Assembly: GCF_003751605.1 (NCBI RefSeq)
Contig: NZ_RJVJ01000001.1
Span: 4,278,001-4,342,000 of the forward strand
Reading direction: 5' to 3'
DNA length: 64,000 nucleotides
DNA from: Kitasatospora cineracea
GTDB lineage: Bacteria; Actinomycetota; Actinomycetes; Streptomycetales; Streptomycetaceae
This document shows, piece after piece, positions 32,825 through 41,032 of this stretch (position 1 is its first letter; the number at the start of each line of letters is the position of its first letter). The translations under genes and the position numbers were made by a program. The notes beneath the pieces are model-generated. The model saw nothing but the letters and a program-made list of their open reading frames with translations. It ran no database searches and was not told where the DNA came from.

Positions 32825-33592
32825 TCAGGCCACGGTGACCGTGACCTGGGTGAAGCCCAGCGAGCCCAGCAGGCCCGTCAGCATCGCCTTGGTGTTGTTC
32901 TCCGCGGTCACCGTCAGCCCGGTGTCCTTCGCCGCCTTGTCGATCTTCTCGACGGCCAGCAGCTCCACCTTGTGCTGGTCGTCGGAGGTGCTCGACGAGA
33001 ACAGGTCGCCGAGCCGGTCGAACAGGCCGCGCTCCTGCGAGTACATGTAGGAGTTCTTGACGTCCAGCGCCGCTCCCGCGAGCTGCCCGTGCGGGATGGC
33101 GATGGCTGCCGTCCGTCGGTCGTCGGAGACCTTCACCGAGTCCGCCCCGAGCTTGCCGAGGTCCACGTACGCCTCGACGCTGCCCGCGCCCACGTACAGG
33201 CTGCGGGTGCCGAGGATCGCCGACGGGAGGAACTTCGCCTCGTTGGCGAGGTCCACGATGACCTGGAAGTTGCCGGTGGCCGCGTTGTAACGGCTCATGT
33301 TCTGGATGGACTTGAGCACCACCGGCTGGCTGCGGTCCACGGTCTTCTCGGCGAACGGGTTGGGCAACCCGGGCAGCCAGCCCAGGTTGGCCATCCCCAG
33401 GAACAGCGCCAGGATCACCGCCAGGGTGACCGGCAGCGAGACGTACCAGGGCACCCGGCGCCCGCCGGCCGTCCGGCCGCGCGGCTCCCGGTCCTCCCCG
33501 GTCCGCCGGAGCTCGCGCGTCCCGTCCTCGTCTCTCGGCGTCGGGTCCTCGTCGTCCGCCCGGTCCGCCCGGGCCTTCCCGAGGCCCTTCAC
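32825..33592 (-). CDS. DUF4230 domain membrane-anchored protein
   Basis: 255 residues. A charged cytoplasmic N-terminus, one TM helix (VPWYVSLPVTLAVILALFLG near residues 45-65), then the DUF4230 domain outside: VLKSIQNMSRYNAATGNFQV, FLPSAILGTRSLYVGAGSVE, AYVDLGKLGADSV. DUF4230 proteins are of unknown role. The GTG start overlaps the stop of the AAA ATPase gene (GTGA), so the two are made together. Confidence 0.85.
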   Translation of the reverse strand: MKGLGKARADRADDEDPTPRDEDGTRELRRTGEDREPRGRTAGGRRVPWYVSLPVTLAVILALFLGMANLGWLPGLPNPFAEKTVDRSQPVVLKSIQNMSRYNAATGNFQVIVDLANEAKFLPSAILGTRSLYVGAGSVEAYVDLGKLGADSVKVSDDRRTAAIAIPHGQLAGAALDVKNSYMYSQERGLFDRLGDLFSSSTSDDQHKVELLAVEKIDKAAKDTGLTVTAENNTKAMLTGLLGSLGFTQVTVTVA

Positions 33593-35511
33593 TGCCGACC
33601 CTCGATCAGTTCCCCGTAGGCCTGCAGCAGGTCCGGCAGGCGCAGCGTCGCCAGGTCCTCCCGGGACGGGGCGCCGCGCTGGCCGGACAGCCGCAGGTCG
33701 CGGTAGGCGCAGGACTTCTCGTACAGGGTGCGGACGAAGCGGCCGTTGCCGAGCTGGTCGATCCAGCCCTCGGAGACGACGTGCCCGCAGATCGAGGACA
33801 GCTCCTCGGCCGCGTCCACGTCCCAGCCGTCGCCGTCGGCCTGCGCCAACTGCAGCCCGATGTCGGCGAGTTCGGCGGGACGGTAGGAGGGGAAGTCGAC
33901 CCGGGTGGTGAATCGGGAGTTCAGGCCCGGGTTCGTTGCCAGTAGTCGATTCATGCCGTCCGGGTACCCCGCGAGGATGACAACCAACCTGTCCCGGTTG
34001 TCCTCCGCCCGCTTCAGGAGCACCTGCAGCGCCTCGTCGCCGTACGCGTCGCCCTTGCTGTAGCCGGAGTTGGCCAGCGAGTACGCCTCGTCTATGAACA
34101 GCACGCCGTCCAGCGCCGAGTCGATCAGCTCGTTCGCCTTCACCGCCGTCTGCCCCAGGAACTCGCCCACCAGGTCGGCCCGTTGGGCCTCCACCAGGTG
34201 GTCGCCGGAGAGCAGCCCGAGGGCGTGGAAGACCCGGCCGAGGATCCGCGCGACCGTGGTCTTGCCGGTGCCCGAGGGGCCGGAGAACACGAAGTGCCGC
34301 TTCGGCGGCTGCACCGGCAGCCCGCGTTCCGCGCGCAGCCGGGCCATCCGCAACTGCGCGGACAGCGCCCGCACCTGACGCTTGACCGGGTCGAGGCCGA
34401 CCATCGCCTCCAGCTCGGCCAGCGCCCGGTCCAGCTCCAGCCGGGCGGCCGGGGCCGGGTTCGGCCCCGAGGGCGGAACGGCCTGCGCCGCGGGCCAGTC
34501 GGCCAGCCGCGGCGGCAGCGCCGGGGCGCCCGCGGCCCGTTCGGCCAGCTGGGCCCGGCCCGGCTCGGCCGCGGCCGGGCCGTCCCCCTCTTCCGCGCAG
34601 GCCTCCTCGCTGACCCCGCCCGAGCCGCCGCGGAACTCCACCGGCTCCAACTCCTCCAGCGGGCCGGGGCCGGGCGGCGCCGCCGCGCCCCGGTACTCGC
34701 CGAACGCCTCGCCGTCCAGCAGCCCGTCCTCGGCGGCGATCGCCGCGAGCCGCTGCTCGGTGTCCATGAACGCCGGGTCGGCCCGGTGCACCGCCCGGTA
34801 CAGCGGCAGCGCCGCCACGCTGCGCCCGGCGCCCTCGTACGCCCGGGCCAGCCAGTAGCGCAGCTCCTTGCGCTGCGGCTGCTCGGAGCGGCAGCGGGCC
34901 AGCGAGGCGGCCAGCGGGCGCTGGGCCTGCGCGCACATGTCGAGGCGGACCCGCGCCATGCCCGCGAACAGGCCGGCCTCGATGCCCAGCACCGGGTCGT
35001 CCAGCAGGCGGTCGGTGTCCCGGATCAGCTGCTCCCAGTCCTTGAGCAGGTAGGAGCGGCAGGCGTGCAGGAAGCGCACCGCGGGCTCCTGCTCCGGGGC
35101 CGGACAGGCCGTCAGGGCCTGCTCCAGCTCGGCCAGGTGGCGGCCGTCCAGCCAGTGCGAGGCGTGCGCCAGCGCCAGGTCCTGCGGGGTCTCCAGCACC
35201 GGCTGCACCCACCAGCCCAGCCAGTACCAGGAGCTGAGCGGGCGGCGGTGGCGCTCGCGCTGCTCGCCGAAGCGGTCCCGGTGCCGGTGCATCGCCAGCA
35301 GGGCGCCGGCGGTGTCGCTGCGCAGCGCGTGCAGGCCGAGCCAGGCGTCGGCCATGCCCGGGTCGACGTAGACCGCGGCCCGGAACTCCTCCTCCGCGCG
35401 GGCGTACGAACCGGCCGTGTAGGCGTCCATGGCGCGCGACCAGGCGCGGTCGGCGTCCGGATCCGGACCCGCCGCGGCGGAACCCTTGCCGCCGGAACTC
35501 TCCACCGTCAC
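33589..35511 (-). CDS. AAA+ ATPase of the CbxX/CfxQ (EccA-like) family with N-terminal TPR region
   Basis: 640 residues. Residues 15-290 are helical TPR-like repeats (AMDAYTAGSYARAEEEFRAA, RYWLARAYEGAGRSVAALPL), then an acidic/Pro linker to about 370, then the AAA+ module with Walker A FSGPSGTGKTTVARIL, Walker B DGVLFIDEAYSLANSG and arginine-finger region LLATNPGLNSRFTTRVDFPS. This is the layout of EccA ATPases of type VII secretion, but no esx genes are near; its partner here is the overlapping DUF4230 gene. GTG 35511 (VTVESSGGKG) is chosen as composition upstream is non-coding. Confidence 0.85.
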   Translation of the reverse strand: MTVESSGGKGSAAAGPDPDADRAWSRAMDAYTAGSYARAEEEFRAAVYVDPGMADAWLGLHALRSDTAGALLAMHRHRDRFGEQRERHRRPLSSWYWLGWWVQPVLETPQDLALAHASHWLDGRHLAELEQALTACPAPEQEPAVRFLHACRSYLLKDWEQLIRDTDRLLDDPVLGIEAGLFAGMARVRLDMCAQAQRPLAASLARCRSEQPQRKELRYWLARAYEGAGRSVAALPLYRAVHRADPAFMDTEQRLAAIAAEDGLLDGEAFGEYRGAAAPPGPGPLEELEPVEFRGGSGGVSEEACAEEGDGPAAAEPGRAQLAERAAGAPALPPRLADWPAAQAVPPSGPNPAPAARLELDRALAELEAMVGLDPVKRQVRALSAQLRMARLRAERGLPVQPPKRHFVFSGPSGTGKTTVARILGRVFHALGLLSGDHLVEAQRADLVGEFLGQTAVKANELIDSALDGVLFIDEAYSLANSGYSKGDAYGDEALQVLLKRAEDNRDRLVVILAGYPDGMNRLLATNPGLNSRFTTRVDFPSYRPAELADIGLQLAQADGDGWDVDAAEELSSICGHVVSEGWIDQLGNGRFVRTLYEKSCAYRDLRLSGQRGAPSREDLATLRLPDLLQAYGELIEGRQ

Positions 35512-35653
35512 TGACGCCCCCCGCCAGAACCTCGGGGCGCTCCTCTGCGCGCCTGCGTGGCATGGTACCGGCGCGGCGCTGATCCGTAAGGGTGCCGCGC
35601 GGCTCGAATGGCGCGGGAGGGGCGGATCCCGGCGGGCGGCGCGGAGGGCAGGA

Positions 35654-35693
35654 CGGCGCCTCCGGCTCACGGGGGAACAAGCCGGAGACGCCG
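35654..35693 (-). terminator. Hairpin downstream of the kinase gene
   Basis: Arms CGGCG-C-CTCCGGCT and AGCCGGAG-A-CGCCG with one mismatch, 12-nt loop, 45 bp past the stop of the 35738 gene. Confidence 0.55.
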
Positions 35694-35737
35694 TGTCTGT
35701 GGTTGCGGATTCAACTGATTTCCGCGACAGGCAGAAC

Positions 35738-36361
35738 TTAAATCCTGATGATGTCGCAGGTCAAGAGCGGTTCATGCGGTTCACTCAGGGTGCTCCCGAC
35801 GATCCGCCCGGTGACCCCGTCGACCCGCGCCGCGGCATGCGGACGGCTCGGGTCCGCCGCGAAGTGCGCGTCCTCCGCACGCGACCAACCGGCCCAGAAC
35901 TCGGCCAGTTCCGGACCGTCCCGCAGCTGCCCGCGGGCCCGGGCGGCGGCCCGTTCCAGCTCCATCCACAGCAGCGCCGCCAGGTGCGGGCGCACCGCCC
36001 GCCGGCCCGCGCCCACCCCCTCCAGCAGCACCACCGGCGCCACCGGCACCGCCCGCTCGGCGGTGAAGGCCCGCGCCGTCCAGTCGTACACCGGGTGCCG
36101 GCCGGCCTCCCCGCGGGCCAGCGGCTCCAGCACGCCCGCGCGCAGCCGCTCCGTCCAGCCGAACGGCTCCCGGTGGGTGGCCAGGTCGTCCAGGTGCACC
36201 ACCGGGGCGCCGCCGAGCGCGGCGGCCAGCCGGCCGGCGAACGTGGTCTTGCCGGAGCCCGCGTGCCCGTCCACCGCCACCAGCCGCACCGGCCCCAGCG
36301 AGGGCGGCAGTGCGAGCAGGCCCGCGGCCAGCGCGGGCAGGTCGGGGAGGGCGGCGTCCAT
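35738..36361 (-). CDS. Uridine kinase-like P-loop protein
   Basis: 207 residues. P-loop AVDGHAGSGKTTFAGRLAAA, then VVHLDDLATHREPFGWTERL, the DD after Walker A being typical of uridine kinase/phosphoribulokinase relatives, and a lid-like Arg segment (ERAAARARGQL). It probably phosphorylates a nucleoside or similar small molecule; not certain. ATG 36361 (MDAALPDLPALAAGLL) is preferred over a GTG at 36415 whose extra residues look non-coding; no strong RBS is visible for either. Confidence 0.75.
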   Translation of the reverse strand: MDAALPDLPALAAGLLALPPSLGPVRLVAVDGHAGSGKTTFAGRLAAALGGAPVVHLDDLATHREPFGWTERLRAGVLEPLARGEAGRHPVYDWTARAFTAERAVPVAPVVLLEGVGAGRRAVRPHLAALLWMELERAAARARGQLRDGPELAEFWAGWSRAEDAHFAADPSRPHAAARVDGVTGRIVGSTLSEPHEPLLTCDIIRI

Positions 36362-36502
36362 CCGGCCAGGGTACGCGGCCGGTCGTGCCCGGTCGGCGGG
36401 CGTTCCGGAGGGCACCGCGGGCGGCGCCCCGCCGGACGTCGGACCGCCCGGGGCGGTCCGGTTCCTCGGTCGGGCCCGGATCAGGCCGTGGTCGGGCCGG
36501 GT

Positions 36503-36904
36503 TCAGGCCGCGCGGCGGTCGCGCTGCGCGGGCACGAAGACCCGCACCGGGCGGTGCGCCCCGGCGTGCGAGAACGGCTGGGTGCGCCAGTCCAGCGGGG
36601 TCGGCAGCGCCACCAGGTTGGACTGGCCGTCCTGCTCCGGCTGCTCCTCGCACTCCGGCAGGTCGGCGGTCGGCGCGCCGGTGCCCCGGCAGATCGCGGG
36701 CTGGAAGGGGTTCCACGCGGAGGTCAGCACCGCGTGCTGGGGCAGGCGCTCCTCGTCCCCGATCAACGCGATCGGGCGGTCGCACTCCGGGCAGTGCACC
36801 CGGACGATCTCCCAGGTGTCGGCCGCGCCCGGGTCCGTCCCGAAGGACGCCTCGGGCGCGCCGGGTTCGTCCTCGACGTCGGAACGCAGGTCGGTGGAAG
36901 GCAT
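36503..36904 (-). CDS. Small conserved hypothetical protein with one CxxC
   Basis: 133 residues, not recognised. An acidic N-terminus (STDLRSDVEDEPGAPEASFG), then EIVRVHCPECDRPIALIGDE with a single C-x2-C pair, LPQHAVLTSAWNPFQPAICR, and a C-terminus with basic residues (VRVFVPAQRDRRAA). GAGGGGG lies before ATG 36904. The CPEC block looks like half a zinc ribbon. No neighbour suggests a role. Confidence 0.6.
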   Translation of the reverse strand: MPSTDLRSDVEDEPGAPEASFGTDPGAADTWEIVRVHCPECDRPIALIGDEERLPQHAVLTSAWNPFQPAICRGTGAPTADLPECEEQPEQDGQSNLVALPTPLDWRTQPFSHAGAHRPVRVFVPAQRDRRAA

Positions 36905-37098
36905 GGTGATCCCCCTCGGATCGGGCCGGAACCTCTCGTCGTCCGGGCCACCAGCAGCACTTCCCAGTGACGGGACGTCATAACCCTGCGCTGCGGCGCA
37001 CGGTGATGCATTCCCTGTGTTCCTCGCCACATTCCGTTGGCATGTGCCCCCCGGATGCGCCCCCCGCGAGCTGTCTGCACAGCCCACCCCCGATCGAG

Positions 37099-37104
37099 TA
37101 GGTT
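37099..37104 (+). promoter_or_regulatory. Candidate -10 box of the Lrp/AsnC gene (leaderless)
   Basis: TAGGTT fits the TAnnnT consensus and ends 8 nt before GTG 37113, which has no RBS. This suggests a leaderless transcript. A clear -35 was not found. Confidence 0.4.
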
Positions 37105-37112
37105 GACGCCTT

Positions 37113-37553
37113 GTGGAGGAACTCGACCAGCGCATCGTCCAGCTGCTGCTCCAGGACGGACGGATGAGCTACACCGACCTGGGCAAGGCCACCGGCCTGT
37201 CCACCTCGGCCGTGCACCAGCGGGTGCGCCGCCTCGAACAGCGCGGCGTCGTCCGCGGCTACACCGCCATCGTCGACCCCGAGGCGGTCAACCTGGCGCT
37301 CACCGCGTTCATCTCGGTCAAGCCCTTCGACCCCAGCGCCCCCGACGACACCCCGGAACGGCTCGTCGGCCTGCCCGAGATCGAGGCCTGCCACAGCGTC
37401 GCCGGCGACGAGAACTACATCCTCAAGGTCCGCGTCCCCGGCCCGGGCGACCTCGAGGACCTGCTGGCCCGGATCCGCACCGCCGCCGGCGTCTCCACCC
37501 GCACCACTGTCGTCCTCTCCACCCCCTACGAGGCGCGCCCCCCGAAGCTCTGA
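37113..37553 (+). CDS. Lrp/AsnC-family transcriptional regulator
   Basis: 146 residues. HTH at the N-terminus (LDQRIVQLLLQDGRMSYTDL, then GLSTSAVHQRVRRLEQRGVV), followed by the RAM/AsnC effector domain (LALTAFISVKPF, EACHSVAGDENYILKVRVPG). These proteins sense amino acids. It is 31 bp before the amidohydrolase gene, which it may regulate or share a transcript with. Confidence 0.9.
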   Translation: MEELDQRIVQLLLQDGRMSYTDLGKATGLSTSAVHQRVRRLEQRGVVRGYTAIVDPEAVNLALTAFISVKPFDPSAPDDTPERLVGLPEIEACHSVAGDENYILKVRVPGPGDLEDLLARIRTAAGVSTRTTVVLSTPYEARPPKL

Positions 37554-37584
37554 CCCCGGTGTCCGCAGTGCGAGACTGGACGCC

Positions 37585-39225
37585 ATGACCGAACGCACCG
37601 ACCGGACCGTGCTGCTGCGCGGCGGCAACGTCTACAGCCCCGCCGACCCCTTCGCCACCGCCATGCTGGTCGAGGGCCAACACGTCGCCTGGGTCGGCAG
37701 CGACGGAGCCGCCGAGGCGTACGCCGACACCGTCGACGAGATCGTCGAACTGGACGGCGCCCTGGTCACCCCCGCCTTCGTCGACGCCCACGTGCACGCC
37801 ACCTCCACCGGTCTCGCCCTCACCGGCCTCGACCTCACCGACTGCGGCTCGCTCGCCGAAGCCCTGGACCGCACCGCCGCGTTCGGCGCCTCCTTCGCCG
37901 GCGGCGCCCTGATCGGCCACGGCTGGGACGAGACCCGCTGGCCCGAGCGCCGCGCCCCCTCGCTCGCCGAACTCGACGCCGCCGCCGGGGACGTCCCGCT
38001 CTACCTCTCCCGCACCGACGTCCACTCCGGCCTCGCCACCAGCGCGCTGCGCGCCCTGGTCCCCGGCCTCGACGCGCTCCCCGGCCACGACGCCACCGGC
38101 CCGCTCACCCGCGACGCCCACCACGCCGTCCGGCAGGCCGCCCTCGCCCACCTCACCCCCGTCCAGCGCCGCGACGCCCAGTGCGCCACCCTGCGCCGGG
38201 CCGCCGCCCTCGGCATCGGCACCCTGCACGAGTGCGCCGGCCCGCAGATCTCCTCCGCCGAGGACCTCGCCGCGCTGCTCGCCCTCGCCGCCGAGACCGA
38301 CGGCCCCGAGGTGTACGGCTACTGGGGCGAACTCGGCCCCGAGGGCATCGAGACCGCCAAGCGCCTCGGCGCGGTCGGCGCCGGCGGCGACCTCTTCGTC
38401 GACGGCGCGCTCGGCTCGCACACCGCCTGCCTGCACGACCCCTACACCGACGCCGACCACACCGGCACCGCCTACCTGGGCGCCGCCGAGATCGCCGACC
38501 ACGTCACCGCCTGCACCGAGGCGGGCCTGCAGGCCGGCTTCCACGCCATCGGCGACGCCGCGATCGGCGCCGTCGTGGAGGGCGTCCGGGCCGCCGCCGA
38601 CAAGCTCGGCCTCGACCGGGTCAGGGCGATGCGCCACCGCGTCGAACACGCCGAGGCCCTCACCCCCGAGACCCTCGCCGCGTTCGCCGAACTCGGCCTC
38701 ACCGCCTCGGTCCAGCCCGCCTTCGACGCCGCCTGGGGCGGCCCCGACGGCATGTACGCGGCCCGCCTCGGCGCCGACCGCGCCGCCGCCCTCAACCCGT
38801 TCGCCGCGATGCTGCGCGCCGGCCTCCCGCTGGCCTTCGGCTCCGACGCCCCCGTCACCCCGCTCGACCCCTGGGGCACCGTCCGGGCCGCCGCCTTCCA
38901 CCGCACCCCCGAGCACCGGATCTCGGTCCGCGCCGCCTTCACCGCCCACACCCGCGGCGGCCACCGGGCGCTGGGCCACGACGCCGACGGCATCCTCGTC
39001 CCCGGCGCGATCGCCTCCTACGCCGTCTGGGACACCACCGACCTCGTCGTCCAGGCCCCCGACACCCGGATCGCCGGCTGGTCCACCGACCCCCGCTCCG
39101 GCACCCCCGGCCTCCCCGACCTCACCCCCGGCCACCCCCTCCCGCTGTGCCTGCGCACCGTGGTCCGCGGCCGCACCGTCCACCGGCGCGACGCGGGGGC
39201 TCAGGAGGCCGGTGCGGCCAGGTAG
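37585..39225 (+). CDS. Metal-dependent amidohydrolase (YtcJ-like)
   Basis: 546 residues. The metal-binding H-x-H is VDAHVHATSTG, further ligands in GFHAIGDAA and MRHRVEHAEALTPETLAAFA, and the catalytic Asp is in LAFGSDAPVTPLDPW. These belong to the amidohydrolase_3 group, which hydrolyses N-acyl or amide compounds; the substrate is unknown. Its 3' end overlaps the convergent SDR gene by 25 bp. Confidence 0.88.
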   Translation: MTERTDRTVLLRGGNVYSPADPFATAMLVEGQHVAWVGSDGAAEAYADTVDEIVELDGALVTPAFVDAHVHATSTGLALTGLDLTDCGSLAEALDRTAAFGASFAGGALIGHGWDETRWPERRAPSLAELDAAAGDVPLYLSRTDVHSGLATSALRALVPGLDALPGHDATGPLTRDAHHAVRQAALAHLTPVQRRDAQCATLRRAAALGIGTLHECAGPQISSAEDLAALLALAAETDGPEVYGYWGELGPEGIETAKRLGAVGAGGDLFVDGALGSHTACLHDPYTDADHTGTAYLGAAEIADHVTACTEAGLQAGFHAIGDAAIGAVVEGVRAAADKLGLDRVRAMRHRVEHAEALTPETLAAFAELGLTASVQPAFDAAWGGPDGMYAARLGADRAAALNPFAAMLRAGLPLAFGSDAPVTPLDPWGTVRAAAFHRTPEHRISVRAAFTAHTRGGHRALGHDADGILVPGAIASYAVWDTTDLVVQAPDTRIAGWSTDPRSGTPGLPDLTPGHPLPLCLRTVVRGRTVHRRDAGAQEAGAAR

Positions 39226-40112
39226 TCGCCGTGCTCCAGGTCCTCCAGCAGGGTCGGCCCGGCGGGGGCCCAGTCGAGCAGCCGCCGGGTGCGGGAGCTG
39301 GAGGCCGGCCCGTCGAAGGCGTAGGCGGTGGCCATGAACGGGCTGACGAAGTGGGTGGCGGCCTCCTCGGGGGTCAGTGAGCGGGTGGGCAGGCCCAGGC
39401 CCCGGGCGATGGCCCGCGCGACGCTCCGCAGCGGGACGCCGCTCTCGGCGACCCCGTGCAGGACGCTGCCCGCGGGCGCCCGTTCGACCGCGAGCCGGAA
39501 CAGCACCGCCGCGTCGCGCCGGTGCACGGCGGGCCACCGGTTGGCGCCGTCCCCGACGTAGGCCGAGACGCCGCTCTGCCGGGCGGTGGCGACGAGCATG
39601 GGGACGAAGCCGTGGTCCCGGGGGCCGTGGACGGTGGGGGCGAGGCGGACCACGCTCGCGCGCACCCCCCGGGCGGCGAGGTCCAGGCAGGCCCGCTCGC
39701 CCGCGATCCGGAAGGCGGCGATCCCGGCCGGGTCGGGCGCGTCCTGCTCGGTGGCCTCCCGGCCCGCGGGCAGCACGAGGGTGCCCGAGGTGACGACGAG
39801 CGGCTTCCCGGAGCCCTCCAGCGGCCGGCCCAGCGCCTCGATCGCGCTCCGGTCGCGCCGCGCCATGTCCGCGAGGTCGGAGAAGTCGCCGCCGTAGGCC
39901 ATGTGCAGGACGCCGTCGGCGGCTCCGGCGCCGCGGCGCAGGCTGTCGAGGTCGTCCAGCGAGCCGCGGTGCGGCACGGCGCCCAGCGCCTCCAGCCGGG
40001 CGGCGGCCGCGTCCGAGCGGGCCAGGGCGGTGACGGTGTGGCCGGCCGCGAGGAGTTCGGCGACGACCGCGGGCCCGGTCTGGCCGGAACCGCCGGTGAC
40101 GAAGACGTGCAT
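39201..40112 (-). CDS. NAD(P)-dependent epimerase/dehydratase (extended/atypical SDR)
   Basis: 303 residues. N-terminal HVFVTGGSGQTGPAVVAELL is the NAD(P) motif of extended SDRs (TGGSGxTG). The active-site Tyr-x3-Lys is not seen in the usual place; the sequence there is FRIAGERACLDLAARG, so it may be an atypical member acting as a reductase on, or sensor of, an unknown compound. It is divergent from a TetR gene with three operator-like sites between, and its expression is probably under that TetR. Confidence 0.85.
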   Translation of the reverse strand: MHVFVTGGSGQTGPAVVAELLAAGHTVTALARSDAAAARLEALGAVPHRGSLDDLDSLRRGAGAADGVLHMAYGGDFSDLADMARRDRSAIEALGRPLEGSGKPLVVTSGTLVLPAGREATEQDAPDPAGIAAFRIAGERACLDLAARGVRASVVRLAPTVHGPRDHGFVPMLVATARQSGVSAYVGDGANRWPAVHRRDAAVLFRLAVERAPAGSVLHGVAESGVPLRSVARAIARGLGLPTRSLTPEEAATHFVSPFMATAYAFDGPASSSRTRRLLDWAPAGPTLLEDLEHGDYLAAPAS

Positions 40113-40132
40113 GGAGCATCCTCCCGTTTAAT

Positions 40133-40146
40133 GTCAGTGACTGGCG
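40133..40146. promoter_or_regulatory. Operator-like site 1 (GTCAGTGACTGGCG)
   Basis: Matches the sites at 40177 and 40200 with one mismatch. It is 21 bp before the SDR start at 40112, where a repressor would block its expression. Confidence 0.65.
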
Positions 40147-40176
40147 CTACGTGGCGCCGTCGCCGAGCCTAGGTAG

Positions 40177-40214
40177 CGTCAGTCACTGGCGTCAAGAAGC
40201 GCCAGTGACTGACG
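40177..40214. promoter_or_regulatory. Inverted pair of operator-like sites (38 bp)
   Basis: CGTCAGTCACTGGCG (40177-40191) and its exact reverse complement CGCCAGTGACTGACG (40200-40214), separated by 8 bp. Each half contains CAGT-N-ACTG, itself a palindrome. A possible -10 (TATCCT, about 40220) for the TetR gene lies just beyond the right site. Likely binding sites of the TetR encoded at 40234. Confidence 0.75.
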
Positions 40215-40233
40215 TGTGCGCTATCCTCCCGAC

Positions 40234-40824
40234 ATGCCACGGAGCGGAGCAGAAGCGCGCGGCCGCCTCCAGCAGGCGGCCCTGGAGCTGTACCGGGAAC
40301 GCGGGTTCGACCGGACCACGACGGCCGAGATCGCCGCCCGCGCCGGCGTCAACGAACGCACCTTCTTCCGGCACTTCCCGGACAAGCGCGAGGTGCTCTT
40401 CGACGGCGAGGCCGACCTGCGCGCCGCGCTGGTCCGGGCGGTGGCCGAGGCGCCCGCCGGCCTGCGGCCGCTCGAGACGCTGCTGCGCGCCTTCCGGGAG
40501 GCCGAACCGATCCTGGAGCGCAACCGCCCGTTCGCCGAACCGCGCCTGCAGGTCATCGCCGCCACCCCGGCGCTCCGCGAACGCGACCTGGCCAAGGCCG
40601 CGGCGCTGGGCGAGGCGCTGGCCGAGGCCCTGCGGCAGCGGGGCGTCCCCGGCCGGCTGGCCGAACTGGCCGCCGCGACCGGCTGGGCCGCCTTCCACCG
40701 GGCGGTCCAGGACTGGATCGACGACCCCTCGCCGGGCCTGGAGGCCCACCTCCGCCGGGTCTTCGCCGACCTGCGCGCCCTCTCCGCGCACGACGCCCCC
40801 GCACCGGCCCGGCCCGGCGCCTGA
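40234..40824 (+). CDS. TetR-family transcriptional regulator
   Basis: 196 residues. HTH: RTTTAEIAARAGVNERTFFR followed by HFPDKREVLF, with a C-terminal domain of the AcrR_C-like kind (ATGWAAFHRAVQDWIDDP). ATG 40234 is chosen because the upstream ATG at 40216 would put the start in the right operator half. Divergent from the SDR gene; the shared operator cluster makes autoregulation and control of the SDR probable. Confidence 0.9.
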   Translation: MPRSGAEARGRLQQAALELYRERGFDRTTTAEIAARAGVNERTFFRHFPDKREVLFDGEADLRAALVRAVAEAPAGLRPLETLLRAFREAEPILERNRPFAEPRLQVIAATPALRERDLAKAAALGEALAEALRQRGVPGRLAELAAATGWAAFHRAVQDWIDDPSPGLEAHLRRVFADLRALSAHDAPAPARPGA

Positions 40825-41032
40825 ACCCCGCGCTCGAACCGGCCGCCGCCGTCCGGCCGGCCGCCGCACCCTGGCGCGAGGACCTGCCGCTCCGGGTCGC
40901 CCGCGCCCCGGAACGGGCCCTGCCCCGGGCCGGGCGCCGCCCGCCGGTCGGCCGCTGACGGACCGTCGGCCGCGCGGGGCGGCCGGGGGAGTGAGGTACC
41001 TTTCCTGGGACGTCGAACGAGGTGGAACGCAC

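Noticed and set aside
33589..35511. Type VII secretion locus
   Set aside because: EccA-like ATPase only; no WxG100, EccC, EccB or mycosin gene in the window.
33589..35670. The longer N-terminus of the AAA ATPase (start at 35670)
   Set aside because: The extra 53 residues are Arg/Pro/Ala-rich like non-coding DNA; GTG 35511 is more plausible.
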